Numbered from the stretch's first letter, positions 10,968 to 20,043 are shown. The stretch: DNA of 64,000 bases from Acetobacter cerevisiae (GCF_001580535.1 NZ_LHZA01000157.1:1-64000); one strand, 5' to 3'. Numbers and translations: made by a program. Notes: a model not told the origin generated them from the sequence alone.

Positions 10968-12377
10968 TTAGTCCTTGCTGCCGTGCGCATCAATCAGCGC
11001 GACAAACCGTTCAAAAAGATAAAAGCTGTCAGACGGGCCGGGGCTGGCTTCCGGGTGATACTGCACGGAAAAAGCCGGGAAGCGGTCAGACGCCAGACCT
11101 TCGTTTGAGCCATCAAACAGGCTGACATGCGTGACGTGGGCGTCGCCCGGGAGGCTGTCCGCATCCACCGCAAAACCGTGGTTCTGGCTGGTGATTTCCA
11201 CGCGGCCTGTTCCCAGGTCCTTCACCGGCTGGTTCGCGCCGCGGTGGCCACGGGCCAGCTTGTAGGTCTTGCCCCCCAGAGCGCGGGCCAGAAGCTGATG
11301 CCCAAGACAGATGCCAAACAGCGGCAGGCCAGCATTCAGAACACCCTGAATGGCAGGCACGGCATACTCAGCAGTCGCAGCCGGGTCCCCGGGGCCGTTG
11401 GAGAGGAAGACGCCAGCGGGCTTGAGGGCCAGAATTTCTTCCGCCGTCGTGGTGGCGGGCACAACGGTTACGTCACAGCCCGCAGCGACCAGACAGCGCA
11501 GGATGTTGCGTTTCGCGCCGTAATCCACAGCTACAACCTTGCGGCGGTTTTCCGGGGCGGGGCGGGTGCCTTTCGGCCATTCCCACACGCTTTCGCTCCA
11601 GGTGTAAGGCGCTTTGCAGGTTACGGTCTTGGCCAGATCCATGCCTTCCAGCCCCGGCCATGCGCGGGTGGCATCCTGCAGGGCGGCCAGATCAAACTGC
11701 CCGTTTTCCGGGAAATACAGAGCCGCCGTCTGCGCGCCGTGGTCACGGATCTTCAGGGTGAGGGAGCGGGTATCAATCCCGGCAATGCCCGGAACGCCCT
11801 GTGCCTTCAGCCATGCGTCCAGACTTTCCGTGGCGCGCCAGTTGGCCGGTTCTGTCAGATCTTCCTTGGTGACGAGGCCAAGGGCCGCAATGCGGGAGGC
11901 TTCATCATCTTCCGGCGTGGTGCCCACGTTTCCGATATGCGGGAAGGTGAAGGTGATGATCTGGCCCGCGAAGGACGGATCCGTCAGTGTTTCCTGATAG
12001 CCGGTCATGCCGGTGGAAAAGCAGATTTCACCAAGGGCAGGTTTCTGCGTGAAGGCGCCAAAGCCTTTCCCCCACAGAATGGTTCCGTCTGCAAGAACAA
12101 GGGCGGCGGTTGCGCCGTCCGGGCGGGCGTCTGGCATGGGTATTCCTGTTGTGCTGCCTCCCGGTGCCGGGGAGGATTGGTCTGGGGATGTGGGGCTGGC
12201 GGGGTCCAGATCTGTCAGCGAAAGACCTGTGGCGCGTGCTATGACGGGCCAGTGGCGGGATGGAATGGCCTGAGCCTGCCGCCATTTGCGGATAGCTTCT
12301 GTGCCAACGCCGGTCAGGCGTGCTGTTGCGTCCGGCCCGCCAAGTCGGGCAATGATGGTATCGATTGAAATGGGCAT
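10968..12377 (-). CDS. carA: Carbamoyl-phosphate synthase small subunit with N-terminal YdaS/Cro-like HTH extension
   Basis: Glutaminase subunit that supplies ammonia to CarB. The catalytic part (from about residue 81) has the small-subunit N-terminal domain (ALVLADGTILWGKGFG) and a class I amidotransferase domain with the nucleophile cysteine in PLFGICLGHQLLA and the His-Glu pair in SVQYHPEASPGPSD. Unusually it is preceded by about 60 residues that read as a helix-turn-helix domain (IARLGGPDATARLTGVGTEA followed by IRKWRQAQAIPSRHW), and a Pro/Ser/Thr-rich linker. The ATG at 12377 is chosen because the longer frame begins with a GTG at 12446 inside an inverted repeat. The ATG at 12137 has AGGA six bases upstream and would give a standard 389-residue CarA, so two products are possible. 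Confidence 0.93.
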   Translation of the reverse strand: MPISIDTIIARLGGPDATARLTGVGTEAIRKWRQAQAIPSRHWPVIARATGLSLTDLDPASPTSPDQSSPAPGGSTTGIPMPDARPDGATAALVLADGTILWGKGFGAFTQKPALGEICFSTGMTGYQETLTDPSFAGQIITFTFPHIGNVGTTPEDDEASRIAALGLVTKEDLTEPANWRATESLDAWLKAQGVPGIAGIDTRSLTLKIRDHGAQTAALYFPENGQFDLAALQDATRAWPGLEGMDLAKTVTCKAPYTWSESVWEWPKGTRPAPENRRKVVAVDYGAKRNILRCLVAAGCDVTVVPATTTAEEILALKPAGVFLSNGPGDPAATAEYAVPAIQGVLNAGLPLFGICLGHQLLARALGGKTYKLARGHRGANQPVKDLGTGRVEITSQNHGFAVDADSLPGDAHVTHVSLFDGSNEGLASDRFPAFSVQYHPEASPGPSDSFYLFERFVALIDAHGSKD

Positions 12378-12428
12378 AAGGTAGACTGTGCCTCCCGTTC
12401 CGCATGGTTTAGCAGTCTGTGGAGTGGG

Positions 12429-12489
12429 TGGGAAGAAATTTCCCACCGGCTTGGGCGGGTTTTAATCCGGGGTGGGAAATTTCTTCCCA
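12429..12489. promoter_or_regulatory. Perfect 19-bp inverted repeat in the carA-yqeY divergent intergenic region
   Basis: The sequence TGGGAAGAAATTTCCCACC (12429-12447) recurs as its exact reverse complement at 12471-12489, separated by 23 bases. Each arm is itself nearly palindromic around GGGAA-AATTTCCC. The centres of the two 17-bp cores are 44 bp apart, close to four helical turns. The element is 52 bp upstream of the carA ATG (12377) and about 68 bp upstream of the yqeY ATG (12558). It could be a pair of operators, possibly for the HTH domain fused to CarA, or a long RNA hairpin in the carA leader. Confidence 0.7.
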
Positions 12490-12557
12490 TCTGATGATTT
12501 TATGCCACGCCTGTGCGGTGTGGCCTCTGATGTACATGATATGGAGTATGAGTGGTT

Positions 12558-13013
12558 ATGTCCCTGCGTGAACGCCTGATGGCTGATCTCAAGACGGCAA
12601 TGAAAGCCGGAGAAAGTGCGCGTGTGGGCACGATCCGCATGATTACGGCCAAACTCAAGGATGTTGAGATTGCGGGCCGCGCCAAGGGTGGCGAAGGGCT
12701 GAGCGAGGATGAAGGCCTGTCCGCCCTGCGCGGCATGGTCAAAACCCGCACCGAATCGGCCACCATGTATCGGGATGCCGGTCGCCCGGAACTGGCTGAG
12801 AAGGAAGAGGCGGAAATTGCCGTGATCCGTGGCTACCTGCCGCCGGAAATGGATGATGCCGCTCTGGAAGCTGCCGTGAAAGAAGCGCTTGCCGCGACGG
12901 GTGCCGAAACCATGAAGGATATGGGTAAGGTCATGGGCGCACTGAAAGCCAAGTTCGGCGCGGGCCTCGATATGGGTCGTGCGAATGCGGTGGTGAAAGC
13001 CAGCCTGAGCTAA
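12558..13013 (+). CDS. GatB/YqeY domain-containing protein
   Basis: A stand-alone YqeY-like protein of 151 residues, all helical, resembling the C-terminal tail domain of GatB (the amidotransferase that makes Gln-tRNA). It starts MSLRERLMADLKTAMKAGE, contains the family motif EIAVIRGYLPPEMDD, and ends in the small tRNA-binding-like helical domain (MKDMGKVMGALKAKFGAGLDMG). The exact function is unknown; a tRNA-related role is inferred from homology. The ATG at 12558 has GGAG upstream; the frame also opens two codons earlier at a GTG. In many alphaproteobacteria this gene directly precedes dnaG and rpoD; here a minus-strand gene pair lies between. Confidence 0.9.
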   Translation: MSLRERLMADLKTAMKAGESARVGTIRMITAKLKDVEIAGRAKGGEGLSEDEGLSALRGMVKTRTESATMYRDAGRPELAEKEEAEIAVIRGYLPPEMDDAALEAAVKEALAATGAETMKDMGKVMGALKAKFGAGLDMGRANAVVKASLS

Positions 13014-13071
13014 CGGCTTCTCTGTGTGGCGCCGCGGCTTCGGGTCGTGTCGCCACACAGAGCGAAAGCCG
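13014..13071 (+). terminator. Strong hairpin after yqeY
   Basis: Immediately after the yqeY stop, a perfect 12-bp stem (CTCTGTGTGGCG at 13020-13031 and its complement at 13051-13062) is extended by an outer CGGCTT/AAGCCG pairing (13014-13019 with about 13066-13071). No T-run follows, so the structure may act as a 3' RNA stabiliser or a non-canonical terminator. Confidence 0.5.
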
Positions 13072-13177
13072 TCACTCAGACACATCACGACCTGTCTCAG
13101 TGAGCCAAAATCAGGACGCCGCGGCCTCAGTCAACGGTCCTTCAACCCTTCTGGGTAACGGCATCCAATATCGTTTC

Positions 13178-13702
13178 TTATATCTGTCGATACATATAGG
13201 TCGTCGCGTGTCGCGCGCGTCCATCGGGATTCCAGGCATAGTCCGGGATGCGTCCCGCAATCTCGAAACCGAGCTTGGCATATAGCGGCTCGGCAACGTC
13301 CCCGCTTCGCGTATCCAATGTTACAAGAGTCTTGTCGAGCTCTCTGGCGCGGTCAAGTGCATGCGTCATGAGGAGATGCCCGACCCCTAATCGTCGAAAG
13401 TCGGGATGGACGATCATTTTGGCAATTTCGCATCGATGTGACTGGTTAGGGGGCATCGCAGTAATAAGCTGCACGGTGCCGACGACTTGCCCTTCACGCA
13501 CTCCTGCAAAAAGCACTCGTCGTCCAGCCACGACCTCTGGCAGAACGTCGTTTGACCAGTAACAAGCGGCCTCCTGTTGGGAGAATGGAGCCATGAAGCT
13601 TATAGCTGCTCCGCCGTTGACGCTCCTGGCGAGAATGCAGGACAATGCTTCGACATTGCTTTCTATGTCCTGTGTGCCGAGTTCGATGACATGCATTTTC
13701 AT
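13178..13702 (-). CDS. GNAT-family N-acetyltransferase
   Basis: A 174-residue GNAT acyltransferase. The acetyl-CoA pyrophosphate loop is recognisable in IVHPDFRRLGVGHLLM, preceded by beta strand 4 (VVGTVQLI) and followed by the late strand/helix LVTLDTRSGDVAEPLYAKLG. The substrate cannot be read from the sequence. The frame is open further upstream, but the ATG at 13702 (MKMHVIELG) is preferred: AAGGAA lies six bases before it and it sits 10 bp after the stop of the XRE/cupin regulator gene, so the two form an operon. This pairing of HTH-cupin regulator and GNAT is common as a movable accessory unit. Confidence 0.85.
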   Translation of the reverse strand: MKMHVIELGTQDIESNVEALSCILARSVNGGAAISFMAPFSQQEAACYWSNDVLPEVVAGRRVLFAGVREGQVVGTVQLITAMPPNQSHRCEIAKMIVHPDFRRLGVGHLLMTHALDRARELDKTLVTLDTRSGDVAEPLYAKLGFEIAGRIPDYAWNPDGRARHATTYMYRQI

Positions 13703-13712
13703 CAGAAATTCC

Positions 13713-14300
13713 TTAGGCCATGGCGATGATGTAGCGGGCAGGCAACTCAGAGGTCTCAAAGGACGACGCGCCGCGTAACTGATAGCGCAGGCAATCTCCC
13801 GAACGTAGATCGTAAGAGGCACCATCGACGGTGATGGTCAGGGATCCGGCCAGCATAAGCAGGTGATGTTCATGTCCCGGAAAGGCTGGTCTGTCATAAG
13901 CGATGTGCTGATAAGGCTCGATTGAACACTCGATGATCTCGAGTTTGAGTTGTCGGCTTGGTGGTGAAACAACGCGGCGAGAGAACTTCTTCTCCGGGTC
14001 TGACCAGACGTTCTGCTTGTCGCGTCGGGCTAAGGGAGGGAAGCTTGGTTCCAGCGGGGCAAGGAGTTGGGAAAGCGGCAGCGCAAATGCGGCTGCAAGA
14101 CGGCCGAGAGTTTCTGCCGTCGGACTGACATCAGCGTTCTCAATGCGAGACAGAGTGGCACGACTTACGCCACTCTTTTCAGCGAGCGCTTGTAAGCTTA
14201 GGCCGAGGTCAAGCCGCAGCGTTTTGAGGTGCTCGGCTAAGGTCGGGCAGGATTGATTATCTTTGTCCATATATGAGATATAATCCCTGATATGAGACAT
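13713..14300 (-). CDS. XRE-family transcriptional regulator with C-terminal cupin domain
   Basis: A 195-residue regulator with an N-terminal XRE/Cro helix-turn-helix (about residues 20-80; LSLQALAEKSGVSRATLSRIE is the HTH core) and a C-terminal cupin barrel (about 105-190; PGHEHHLLMLAGSLTITVDG), which usually binds a small ligand or metal. It probably controls itself and the GNAT gene that follows. The ATG at 14300 is the first start; a second ATG at 14270 (MDKDNQS) would place two direct repeats in the promoter region rather than in the coding sequence. Neither start has a clear Shine-Dalgarno sequence. Confidence 0.85.
   Translation of the reverse strand: MSHIRDYISYMDKDNQSCPTLAEHLKTLRLDLGLSLQALAEKSGVSRATLSRIENADVSPTAETLGRLAAAFALPLSQLLAPLEPSFPPLARRDKQNVWSDPEKKFSRRVVSPPSRQLKLEIIECSIEPYQHIAYDRPAFPGHEHHLLMLAGSLTITVDGASYDLRSGDCLRYQLRGASSFETSELPARYIIAMA
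14271..14297. promoter_or_regulatory. Direct repeats at the start of the XRE/cupin gene
   Basis: ATATGAGA occurs at 14271-14278 and again at 14290-14297, 19 bp apart (nearly two helical turns). They overlap the first possible start codon of the regulator. If translation begins at 14270 they would be well placed as an autoregulatory operator. This is an inference from position only. Confidence 0.35.
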
Positions 14301-14576
14301 TTCAAGACTGCAAAGAGAAATGGTCTGATCCGTTCGGACAGGCGCGCGGTGTGTTCTGCTGGTTGTCTCGTATGGAAATCTCAGGGTTCAATCCATTGGG
14401 GGAATTAAAAAATATTTGGCGTCAGAAGGAGGATGTCTTCTTTTTAAACTCTGCTCACAATGTCAGCAAAAAACCCTGAATGCCGTTGTTAGTCTTTTTC
14501 GTATGAGCCTCACCATTCTTTCATTCGTGCGGCGGAGTGTGTGTTGAAATCAGACGCAAAATGATATCACCCGCCT

Positions 14577-16412
14577 ATGGCAATTGAGGCAGGCTTTCTG
14601 GATGAACTCCGTGCCCGCACGCCGCTGTTTTCAGTGGTGGGGCGGAGGGTTAAGCTCGCCCGGTCCGGCAGGAACTGGAAGGGCTGCTGCCCGTTCCATG
14701 GTGAAAAAACGCCCTCTTTCTACGTATATGACGATCACTTTCACTGCTTTGGCTGCGGTGTGCATGGGGATGTCATCTCCTTTGTCATGCAGATGGAAGG
14801 CAAAAGCTTTCCGGAGGCGGTGGAAGAACTGGCCTCTGCGGCCGGGCTGGATGTTCCCAAAGATACGCGGCGCTCTCAGGAAGAGGTGGCGCACACCCGG
14901 TCTCTGGGGGAAGTGCTGGAGCTTGTGCAGGAGATGTGGTCGTCCGCGCTGTATTCGCCCTCAGGGCGGGCCGGACTGGACTATCTGCTCGGGCGCGGGC
15001 TGACGCGGGAGACCATTGAGACCTTCGGGCTGGGCTGGGCCGGAGACGGGCGCGGGAGCCTGACGACGGCGCTGGCGGCCAAAGGGGTAACGCCTCAGAT
15101 GATGGCGGAAGCCGGGCTGATGCGTCTGGATGAGGACGGACGCCCCAAGGGTGAACTGTTCTGGGGGCGGGTGACGTTCCCCATCCGCGACCGCAAAGGG
15201 CGGCTGGTGTCCTTTGGTGGGCGTATTCTGGGGGATGGTCAGCCTAAATATCTGAATGGCCCGGAAACGGCGCTGTTTTCCAAGCGGCGCCTGCTGTTCG
15301 GGCTGGATCGGGCGCGGGTTGCGGTGCGGGCTCCCCGGCCTAAAGGAACGCCTGCGACGGATCTGGTTGTGGTTGAAGGGTATATGGACGTCATTGCCCT
15401 ACATCAGGCCGGGTTTGGTGGCGCAGTCGCCCCGCTGGGGACTGCGCTGACGCCAGAGCAGCTTGAAGTGCTGTGGCAGGTTGATCGCGCACCGGTGCTG
15501 TGTTTTGACGGGGACTCTGCTGGCCGTCGTGCCGCGGCGCGGGCGGCGGAGACGGCTCTGCCGCTGTTGAAGGAAGAGCGCTCGCTCCGCCTTTGCCTGC
15601 TGCCGGAAGGGGAAGATCCGGATAGTCTGGTGCGCTCACGTGGGGCGCAGGCGGTGGGCGATCTGTTCGCCTCCGCCAGCCCGCTGTCTGATGTGCTGTT
15701 TGATCTGCTGGCGGGAGGGGTGAGTAATCCGGGCCCGGAAGAGCGGGCGGCCCTGCGGCGCAAGCTGGTGGAAGCGGCGGCGCTGATACCTGAAAAAAAT
15801 CTGGCGGCAGAATATCGCTCCACGCTGCTGGATCGGTTTTTTGAAACCTTCCGGCGGAAAAAGGGTGGCGGCTCTTTTGGGAAGGGGAATTCTGCCTCTG
15901 GTGGCAGTGGAAGTCGCGTGCCGCAGGATATGCAGCCGTCCCGCGTGGACCCTGTGCGGGAGCGGCAGCGTATTCTTCTGGCCCTTCTGCTGCGTTACCC
16001 GGAACTAGTGACGGAGGTGGAGGAAGCCCTTTGTCGCCTGAGCCTGCCGGAGGATTATTCCGAACTGCGTGCGCTGCTGCTGGACATGTCCGCAGAGGGT
16101 CTGCTGCCCGAAGATGGCAAGACGCTGCTGGACGAACTGGCTGGCCGGGAGGAGGAAGCGCTGGTCCAATCCGTACTCACGGAAGGCCCTTTGCCGTTGA
16201 ATCTGGAAGAAAAAGACACCTCGCTTGCTGTGGCCATAAGAACACAGTGGTGGCATTTTTACGGTTTATTGAATTTTGGTCAGTTTCGAAAAGAAGTTGA
16301 GCAGGAGGTTGCGCGCTTCGCACAGGATGGGGCAGATATGGCGGAATGGAAGCGGCTACAGCCAAGGCTGGAGGCTTTGGCGGCGCTGCGGCGTGGGGAG
16401 ATAGACGAGTAG
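14577..16412 (+). CDS. dnaG: DNA primase
   Basis: Synthesises RNA primers at the replication fork. At 611 residues it has the standard domain order: the N-terminal zinc-binding domain with Cys38-x2-His41 and Cys57-x2-Cys60 (CPFH and CFGC), the RNA polymerase domain with the TOPRIM fold (VVEGYMDVIALHQAG and CFDGDSAGRRAA supply the acidic metal ligands), and a C-terminal helicase-binding domain. A Gly/Ser-rich linker lies at about residues 420-450. The start MAIEAGFLDELRAR matches alphaproteobacterial DnaG. About 276 bp upstream are free of genes. rpoD follows 156 bp downstream, the classical dnaG-rpoD arrangement. Confidence 0.97.
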   Translation: MAIEAGFLDELRARTPLFSVVGRRVKLARSGRNWKGCCPFHGEKTPSFYVYDDHFHCFGCGVHGDVISFVMQMEGKSFPEAVEELASAAGLDVPKDTRRSQEEVAHTRSLGEVLELVQEMWSSALYSPSGRAGLDYLLGRGLTRETIETFGLGWAGDGRGSLTTALAAKGVTPQMMAEAGLMRLDEDGRPKGELFWGRVTFPIRDRKGRLVSFGGRILGDGQPKYLNGPETALFSKRRLLFGLDRARVAVRAPRPKGTPATDLVVVEGYMDVIALHQAGFGGAVAPLGTALTPEQLEVLWQVDRAPVLCFDGDSAGRRAAARAAETALPLLKEERSLRLCLLPEGEDPDSLVRSRGAQAVGDLFASASPLSDVLFDLLAGGVSNPGPEERAALRRKLVEAAALIPEKNLAAEYRSTLLDRFFETFRRKKGGGSFGKGNSASGGSGSRVPQDMQPSRVDPVRERQRILLALLLRYPELVTEVEEALCRLSLPEDYSELRALLLDMSAEGLLPEDGKTLLDELAGREEEALVQSVLTEGPLPLNLEEKDTSLAVAIRTQWWHFYGLLNFGQFRKEVEQEVARFAQDGADMAEWKRLQPRLEALAALRRGEIDE

Positions 16413-16568
16413 TTTTTACGAGGCGTGGGGAATGTTCGGCCCGCGTTCCTCTTGACTTCGGGGGCAGTATATCCCACGTCCTGCCCGCCCTGGAAAACTG
16501 AACAATTTGTGTTGAGCTGGTCGTTCTGCAACTTGTCAGAATGCAGCGGGGGGAGGAGCAGGTCTGGC

Positions 16569-18548
16569 ATGGCAACAAAGACAGCATCGGGTAACGGAGC
16601 GCACTCAGCGGAGCAGGATGGTGACACCACCACTCTGGATACGCAGTCTGCCGCGGTCAAAAAGCTGATCGCGAAGGGGCGTGAGCGCGGGTACATCACG
16701 TTTGACGAGCTGAATGCTGTGCTGCCTCAGGACAAGATGTCCTCCGAGCAGATTGAGGACATCATGGCGATGTTGTCCGAAATGGGTATTCAGGTCGTCG
16801 AGAACGAAGAGAACGAAGAGACCGAGTCTCAGAAGACAGAAAAAGCTGAGGGCGAAGAGGCGGAGGAAGCTGAAGAGGCTGAAACCGAAACCGCCTCCGG
16901 CAACGTCAACGCAGAAAATCTTGGCCGCACGGATGACCCTGTGCGCATGTATCTGCGCGAAATGGGCACGGTTGAGCTGCTCTCCCGCGAGGGCGAGATT
17001 GCCATTGCCAAGCGCATTGAGGCTGGCCGTGATGAAATGATCGGCGGTCTGTGCGAAAGCCCGCTGACCTTCCGTGCCATCATCTCCTGGCATGAGAAGA
17101 TCCGTAACAATGAAATGCTGCTGCGTGACATTGTGGATCTGGAAGCCATGCAGGCTGCCACTAACCCGATGGGGGAAGTAGGCTCCGGCGATGCGTTTGA
17201 AAACGCAGAAGGTGAGAGCGAAGAGGGCGATGAGCCGGAAAATGAAGCTGAAGGCGAAGTTGAGGGGGAAGGCAGTGGCCTGTCTCTTTCCGCGCTGGAA
17301 GAAAAGCTGAAGCCGGAAATCCTCGCGCATTTTGAAGAAATTGAGCCGCTGTACGAAAAGCTGCGCAAGCTTCAGGTCAAGCGCATTGATGTGCTGACCA
17401 CCGGTGAGGAAGTGCAGGATCGCTCTGAGAAGATCTATGCCGCCCTGCGTGATGAGCTGGTGGGCAAGGTTGAGCAGGTGCATCTGCACAACAACCGGAT
17501 TGAAGATCTGGTCATCCAGCTGAAAGAGCTGTTCCGCAGCCTGAACGTGCTGGAAGGCCGCATGCTGCGTCTGGCGGAAAGCTGCCGCGTATCGCGTGAA
17601 GACTTTCTGCTGAAATACCGTGGCCGTGAACTGGACCCGGCATGGATGGACATGGTTTCCGCACTGCCGGGCAAGTCCTGGAAGAACTTTGTCGCCAAAC
17701 ATTCTGAAACCGTGATTGGTCTGCGGAATCAGGTTGCTGAGCTGGCTCAGGATACAGGGCTGCCGATTGGTGAATTTCGCCGCGTTTACGCAACCGTTGC
17801 GCGCGGTGAGCGCGATTCCGCTCGCGCCAAGAAGGAAATGATTGAGGCCAATCTGCGCCTCGTGATTTCCATTGCGAAGAAATACACCAACCGTGGTTTG
17901 CAGTTCCTCGATCTGATTCAGGAAGGCAATATCGGCCTGATGAAGGCCGTGGATAAGTTTGAATACCGCCGCGGCTACAAGTTTTCCACCTATGCAACCT
18001 GGTGGATCCGGCAGGCGATTACACGGTCCATTGCGGATCAGGCGCGGACCATTCGTATTCCGGTCCATATGATCGAGACCATCAACAAGCTGGTGCGGAC
18101 CTCCCGCCAGATGCTGCATGAGATCGGTCGTGAACCGGCACCGGAAGAACTGGCTGAAAAGCTGGGGATGCCGCTGGAAAAAGTTCGGAAAGTTCTCAAG
18201 ATCGCCAAAGAGCCGATTTCTCTCGAAACCCCGATCGGGGATGAGGAAGATAGCCATCTGGGTGACTTCATTGAGGATAAGACGGCGATTATCCCGCTGG
18301 ATGCCGCTATTCAGACCAACCTGCGTGAAGCCACGACCCGCGTGCTCGCCTCGCTCACACCGCGTGAAGAACGCGTGCTGCGCATGCGCTTCGGGATCGG
18401 GATGAACACGGACCACACGCTGGAAGAAGTCGGCCAGCAGTTCAACGTGACCCGTGAACGTATCCGTCAGATTGAAGCCAAGGCTCTGCGTAAGCTCAAA
18501 CACCCCAGCCGCAGCCGCAAGCTCCGGTCCTTCCTGGATGATAACTGA
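16569..18548 (+). CDS. rpoD: RNA polymerase sigma factor RpoD (sigma-70)
   Basis: Primary sigma factor, 659 residues from the ATG at 16569, which has GGGAGGAG upstream; the frame is open 48 codons further but that extension is not sigma-like. Region 1.1 lies at about residues 20-80 ([20 protein letters not shown]), followed by an acidic linker and region 1.2 ([20 protein letters not shown]). A non-conserved region contains a second strongly acidic Glu-rich stretch (near 17200-17275). Regions 2 ([19 protein letters not shown] and [17 protein letters not shown]), 3 and 4 ([20 protein letters not shown] and the final [23 protein letters not shown]) are complete. Confidence 0.98.
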   Translation: MATKTASGNGAHSAEQDGDTTTLDTQSAAVKKLIAKGRERGYITFDELNAVLPQDKMSSEQIEDIMAMLSEMGIQVVENEENEETESQKTEKAEGEEAEEAEEAETETASGNVNAENLGRTDDPVRMYLREMGTVELLSREGEIAIAKRIEAGRDEMIGGLCESPLTFRAIISWHEKIRNNEMLLRDIVDLEAMQAATNPMGEVGSGDAFENAEGESEEGDEPENEAEGEVEGEGSGLSLSALEEKLKPEILAHFEEIEPLYEKLRKLQVKRIDVLTTGEEVQDRSEKIYAALRDELVGKVEQVHLHNNRIEDLVIQLKELFRSLNVLEGRMLRLAESCRVSREDFLLKYRGRELDPAWMDMVSALPGKSWKNFVAKHSETVIGLRNQVAELAQDTGLPIGEFRRVYATVARGERDSARAKKEMIEANLRLVISIAKKYTNRGLQFLDLIQEGNIGLMKAVDKFEYRRGYKFSTYATWWIRQAITRSIADQARTIRIPVHMIETINKLVRTSRQMLHEIGREPAPEELAEKLGMPLEKVRKVLKIAKEPISLETPIGDEEDSHLGDFIEDKTAIIPLDAAIQTNLREATTRVLASLTPREERVLRMRFGIGMNTDHTLEEVGQQFNVTRERIRQIEAKALRKLKHPSRSRKLRSFLDDN

Positions 18549-18582
18549 GGTTCTCATCCGGCAGGCTGAGCCTGTCACACGC

Positions 18583-19122
18583 ATGAAGGTTGATGTGACC
18601 TTCATGCGGATGCTGCGCCCCCCTGAGGGGGAAGGGCTTGCTCTGCCGGAAGGCTGGTCCGTTGAGACCAATGTCCGGCCAGATGTGGCCGGATACCGCC
18701 TGCTGCAGGACAAGGTTGGGCGGGATTATTGCTGGTGGATGCGTCAGGCTGCGTCTGATCGCGATTTGCAGCATTTTCTGGAAGAAGGGCCTGCCAGTAT
18801 TGCGTTGCTCCGCCAGGGGCAGGCGATCCGTGGCTTTTATGAGCTCAATCTGTTTAATCCTCAGGATATCAACCTGTCTTATTTTGGCCTCTTCCCGGAA
18901 GCCATTGGGCACGGGGTAGGGCGCGCTTTTCTGGACATGGCTGTGCGCCATGCCTGGGCGCTTGGCCCGCTGTGTGTGCGGGTTAATACCTGCTCGGCTG
19001 ATCATCCACGCGCGTTGCCGCTGTATAAGCAGGCAGGTTTTGAGGCTGTGCGCACGGTGGAAGAAACGTGGGACGTGCCGAACAGGCTCGGCTTAAAGAT
19101 TCCTGAGAGATTTCTGGTCTGA
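18583..19122 (+). CDS. GNAT-family acetyltransferase
   Basis: A 179-residue protein with a GNAT-like fold: an N-terminal strand (MKVDVTFMRML), central strands ASIALLRQGQAIRGFYELNL and INLSYFGLFPEAIGHGVGRA, where GHGVGRA is a variant acetyl-CoA loop, then VRVNTCSADHPRALPLYKQA, the usual end of the fold. The substrate is unknown. The start is uncertain: an ATG at 18538 overlapping the rpoD stop would add 15 residues, and an ATG at 18604 would remove seven. The gene sits just after rpoD on the same strand and may be read from its transcript. Confidence 0.8.
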   Translation: MKVDVTFMRMLRPPEGEGLALPEGWSVETNVRPDVAGYRLLQDKVGRDYCWWMRQAASDRDLQHFLEEGPASIALLRQGQAIRGFYELNLFNPQDINLSYFGLFPEAIGHGVGRAFLDMAVRHAWALGPLCVRVNTCSADHPRALPLYKQAGFEAVRTVEETWDVPNRLGLKIPERFLV

Positions 19123-19278
19123 ACTCTTGCTTTCTGGCAGGAAATGTGGTTGACACGCCATCTTCCCTGCCGGGTGCGCGGCATCGCTCCGGCTATACCC
19201 AATGCTCTGCTTGTGCAGGGCGCTGTTTGCCGGAACGGTCTGGCGCAGTTGGGTTGATACGATCCGAAGGGAGTACCC

Positions 19279-19752
19279 ATGCCACTTTACGAGACCGTGC
19301 TTATTGCACGTAATGACATTTCCCAGCAGCAGGTCGATGCGATCATCGACGGCATCATTGCTCAGGTCGAAGCCGACGGCGGCTCCGTCAAGAAGCGCGA
19401 ATACTGGGGTCTGCGCACGCTCGCTTACCGTATCAAGAAAAACCGCAAGGGCCACTACGTCCTGCTGGGTCTTGATATGAAAGCCGAGATGCTCAAGGAA
19501 ATCGAGCGTCAGCTCGCCATCAATGAAGACGTTCTGCGTCTGCTGGCGCTGCGCGTTGATGAAATTGATGAAGCTCCGTCCCCGGTTCTGTCCCGCAAGG
19601 GTGATGACCGCGGTGACCGTGGTTTCCGTGGCCCGAAGCCGGCCGGACGCTTTGAAAGCGGCCGTGGTGGCCGTCGTTCTTCCGAAGATCGTGAAGAATA
19701 TCGCGCCCGTGATGAAAAGCCGGCTGAAGCAGCCAGCACTGAAGCGGAGTGA
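19279..19752 (+). CDS. rpsF: 30S ribosomal protein S6
   Basis: Small-subunit ribosomal protein that pairs with S18 on 16S rRNA. The first 95 or so residues are the S6 fold ([15 protein letters not shown] at the start, [29 protein letters not shown]). A 55-residue charged, Arg/Gly-rich tail follows, a common feature of alphaproteobacterial S6 (157 residues in total). A good Shine-Dalgarno sequence (AAGGGAG) precedes the ATG. First gene of the rpsF-rpsR-rplI operon. Confidence 0.98.
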   Translation: MPLYETVLIARNDISQQQVDAIIDGIIAQVEADGGSVKKREYWGLRTLAYRIKKNRKGHYVLLGLDMKAEMLKEIERQLAINEDVLRLLALRVDEIDEAPSPVLSRKGDDRGDRGFRGPKPAGRFESGRGGRRSSEDREEYRARDEKPAEAASTEAE

Positions 19753-19757
19753 GCAGC

Positions 19758-20033
19758 ATGTCTGAAACGACCGAAATCAATCCCGCCGCACGTCGCCCTG
19801 CTGTAGGTGCCCGTCGTCCGTTCTACCGTCGTCGTAAGTCCTGCCCGTTCTCCGGCCCGAATGCGCCGAAGATCGACTACAAGGACGTACGTCTGCTGAG
19901 CCGTTTCCTGTCCGAACGTGGCAAGATCGTGCCGAGCCGTATTACGGCGGTTTCCGCAAAGAAGCAGCGTGAGCTGGCTCAGGCTATCAAGCGTGCCCGC
20001 TTCCTTGCTCTGCTTCCCTACGTGATGAGCTGA
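19758..20033 (+). CDS. rpsR: 30S ribosomal protein S18
   Basis: Binds S6 in the platform of the 30S subunit. The 91-residue protein has a variable Arg/Ala-rich N-terminus and the conserved core [20 protein letters not shown], ending in [20 protein letters not shown]. The ATG at 19758 is used, with GGAG ahead of it; the GTG three codons upstream overlaps the rpsF stop. It lies 5 bp after rpsF and 10 bp before rplI. Confidence 0.97.
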   Translation: MSETTEINPAARRPAVGARRPFYRRRKSCPFSGPNAPKIDYKDVRLLSRFLSERGKIVPSRITAVSAKKQRELAQAIKRARFLALLPYVMS

Positions 20034-20043
20034 GAGGGCGATC

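Noticed and set aside
16425-16568. 48-codon upstream extension of rpoD
   Set aside because: The extension is Cys/Ser rich and unlike sigma factors; the ATG at 16569 has a strong Shine-Dalgarno sequence and gives a normal RpoD N-terminus.
19123-19278. TTGACA at 19150-19155 as an rpsF promoter, and an S6-S18 autoregulatory leader
   Set aside because: No acceptable -10 element lies 16-18 bp further, and no CCG-containing hairpin of the known S6-S18 type could be drawn with confidence.
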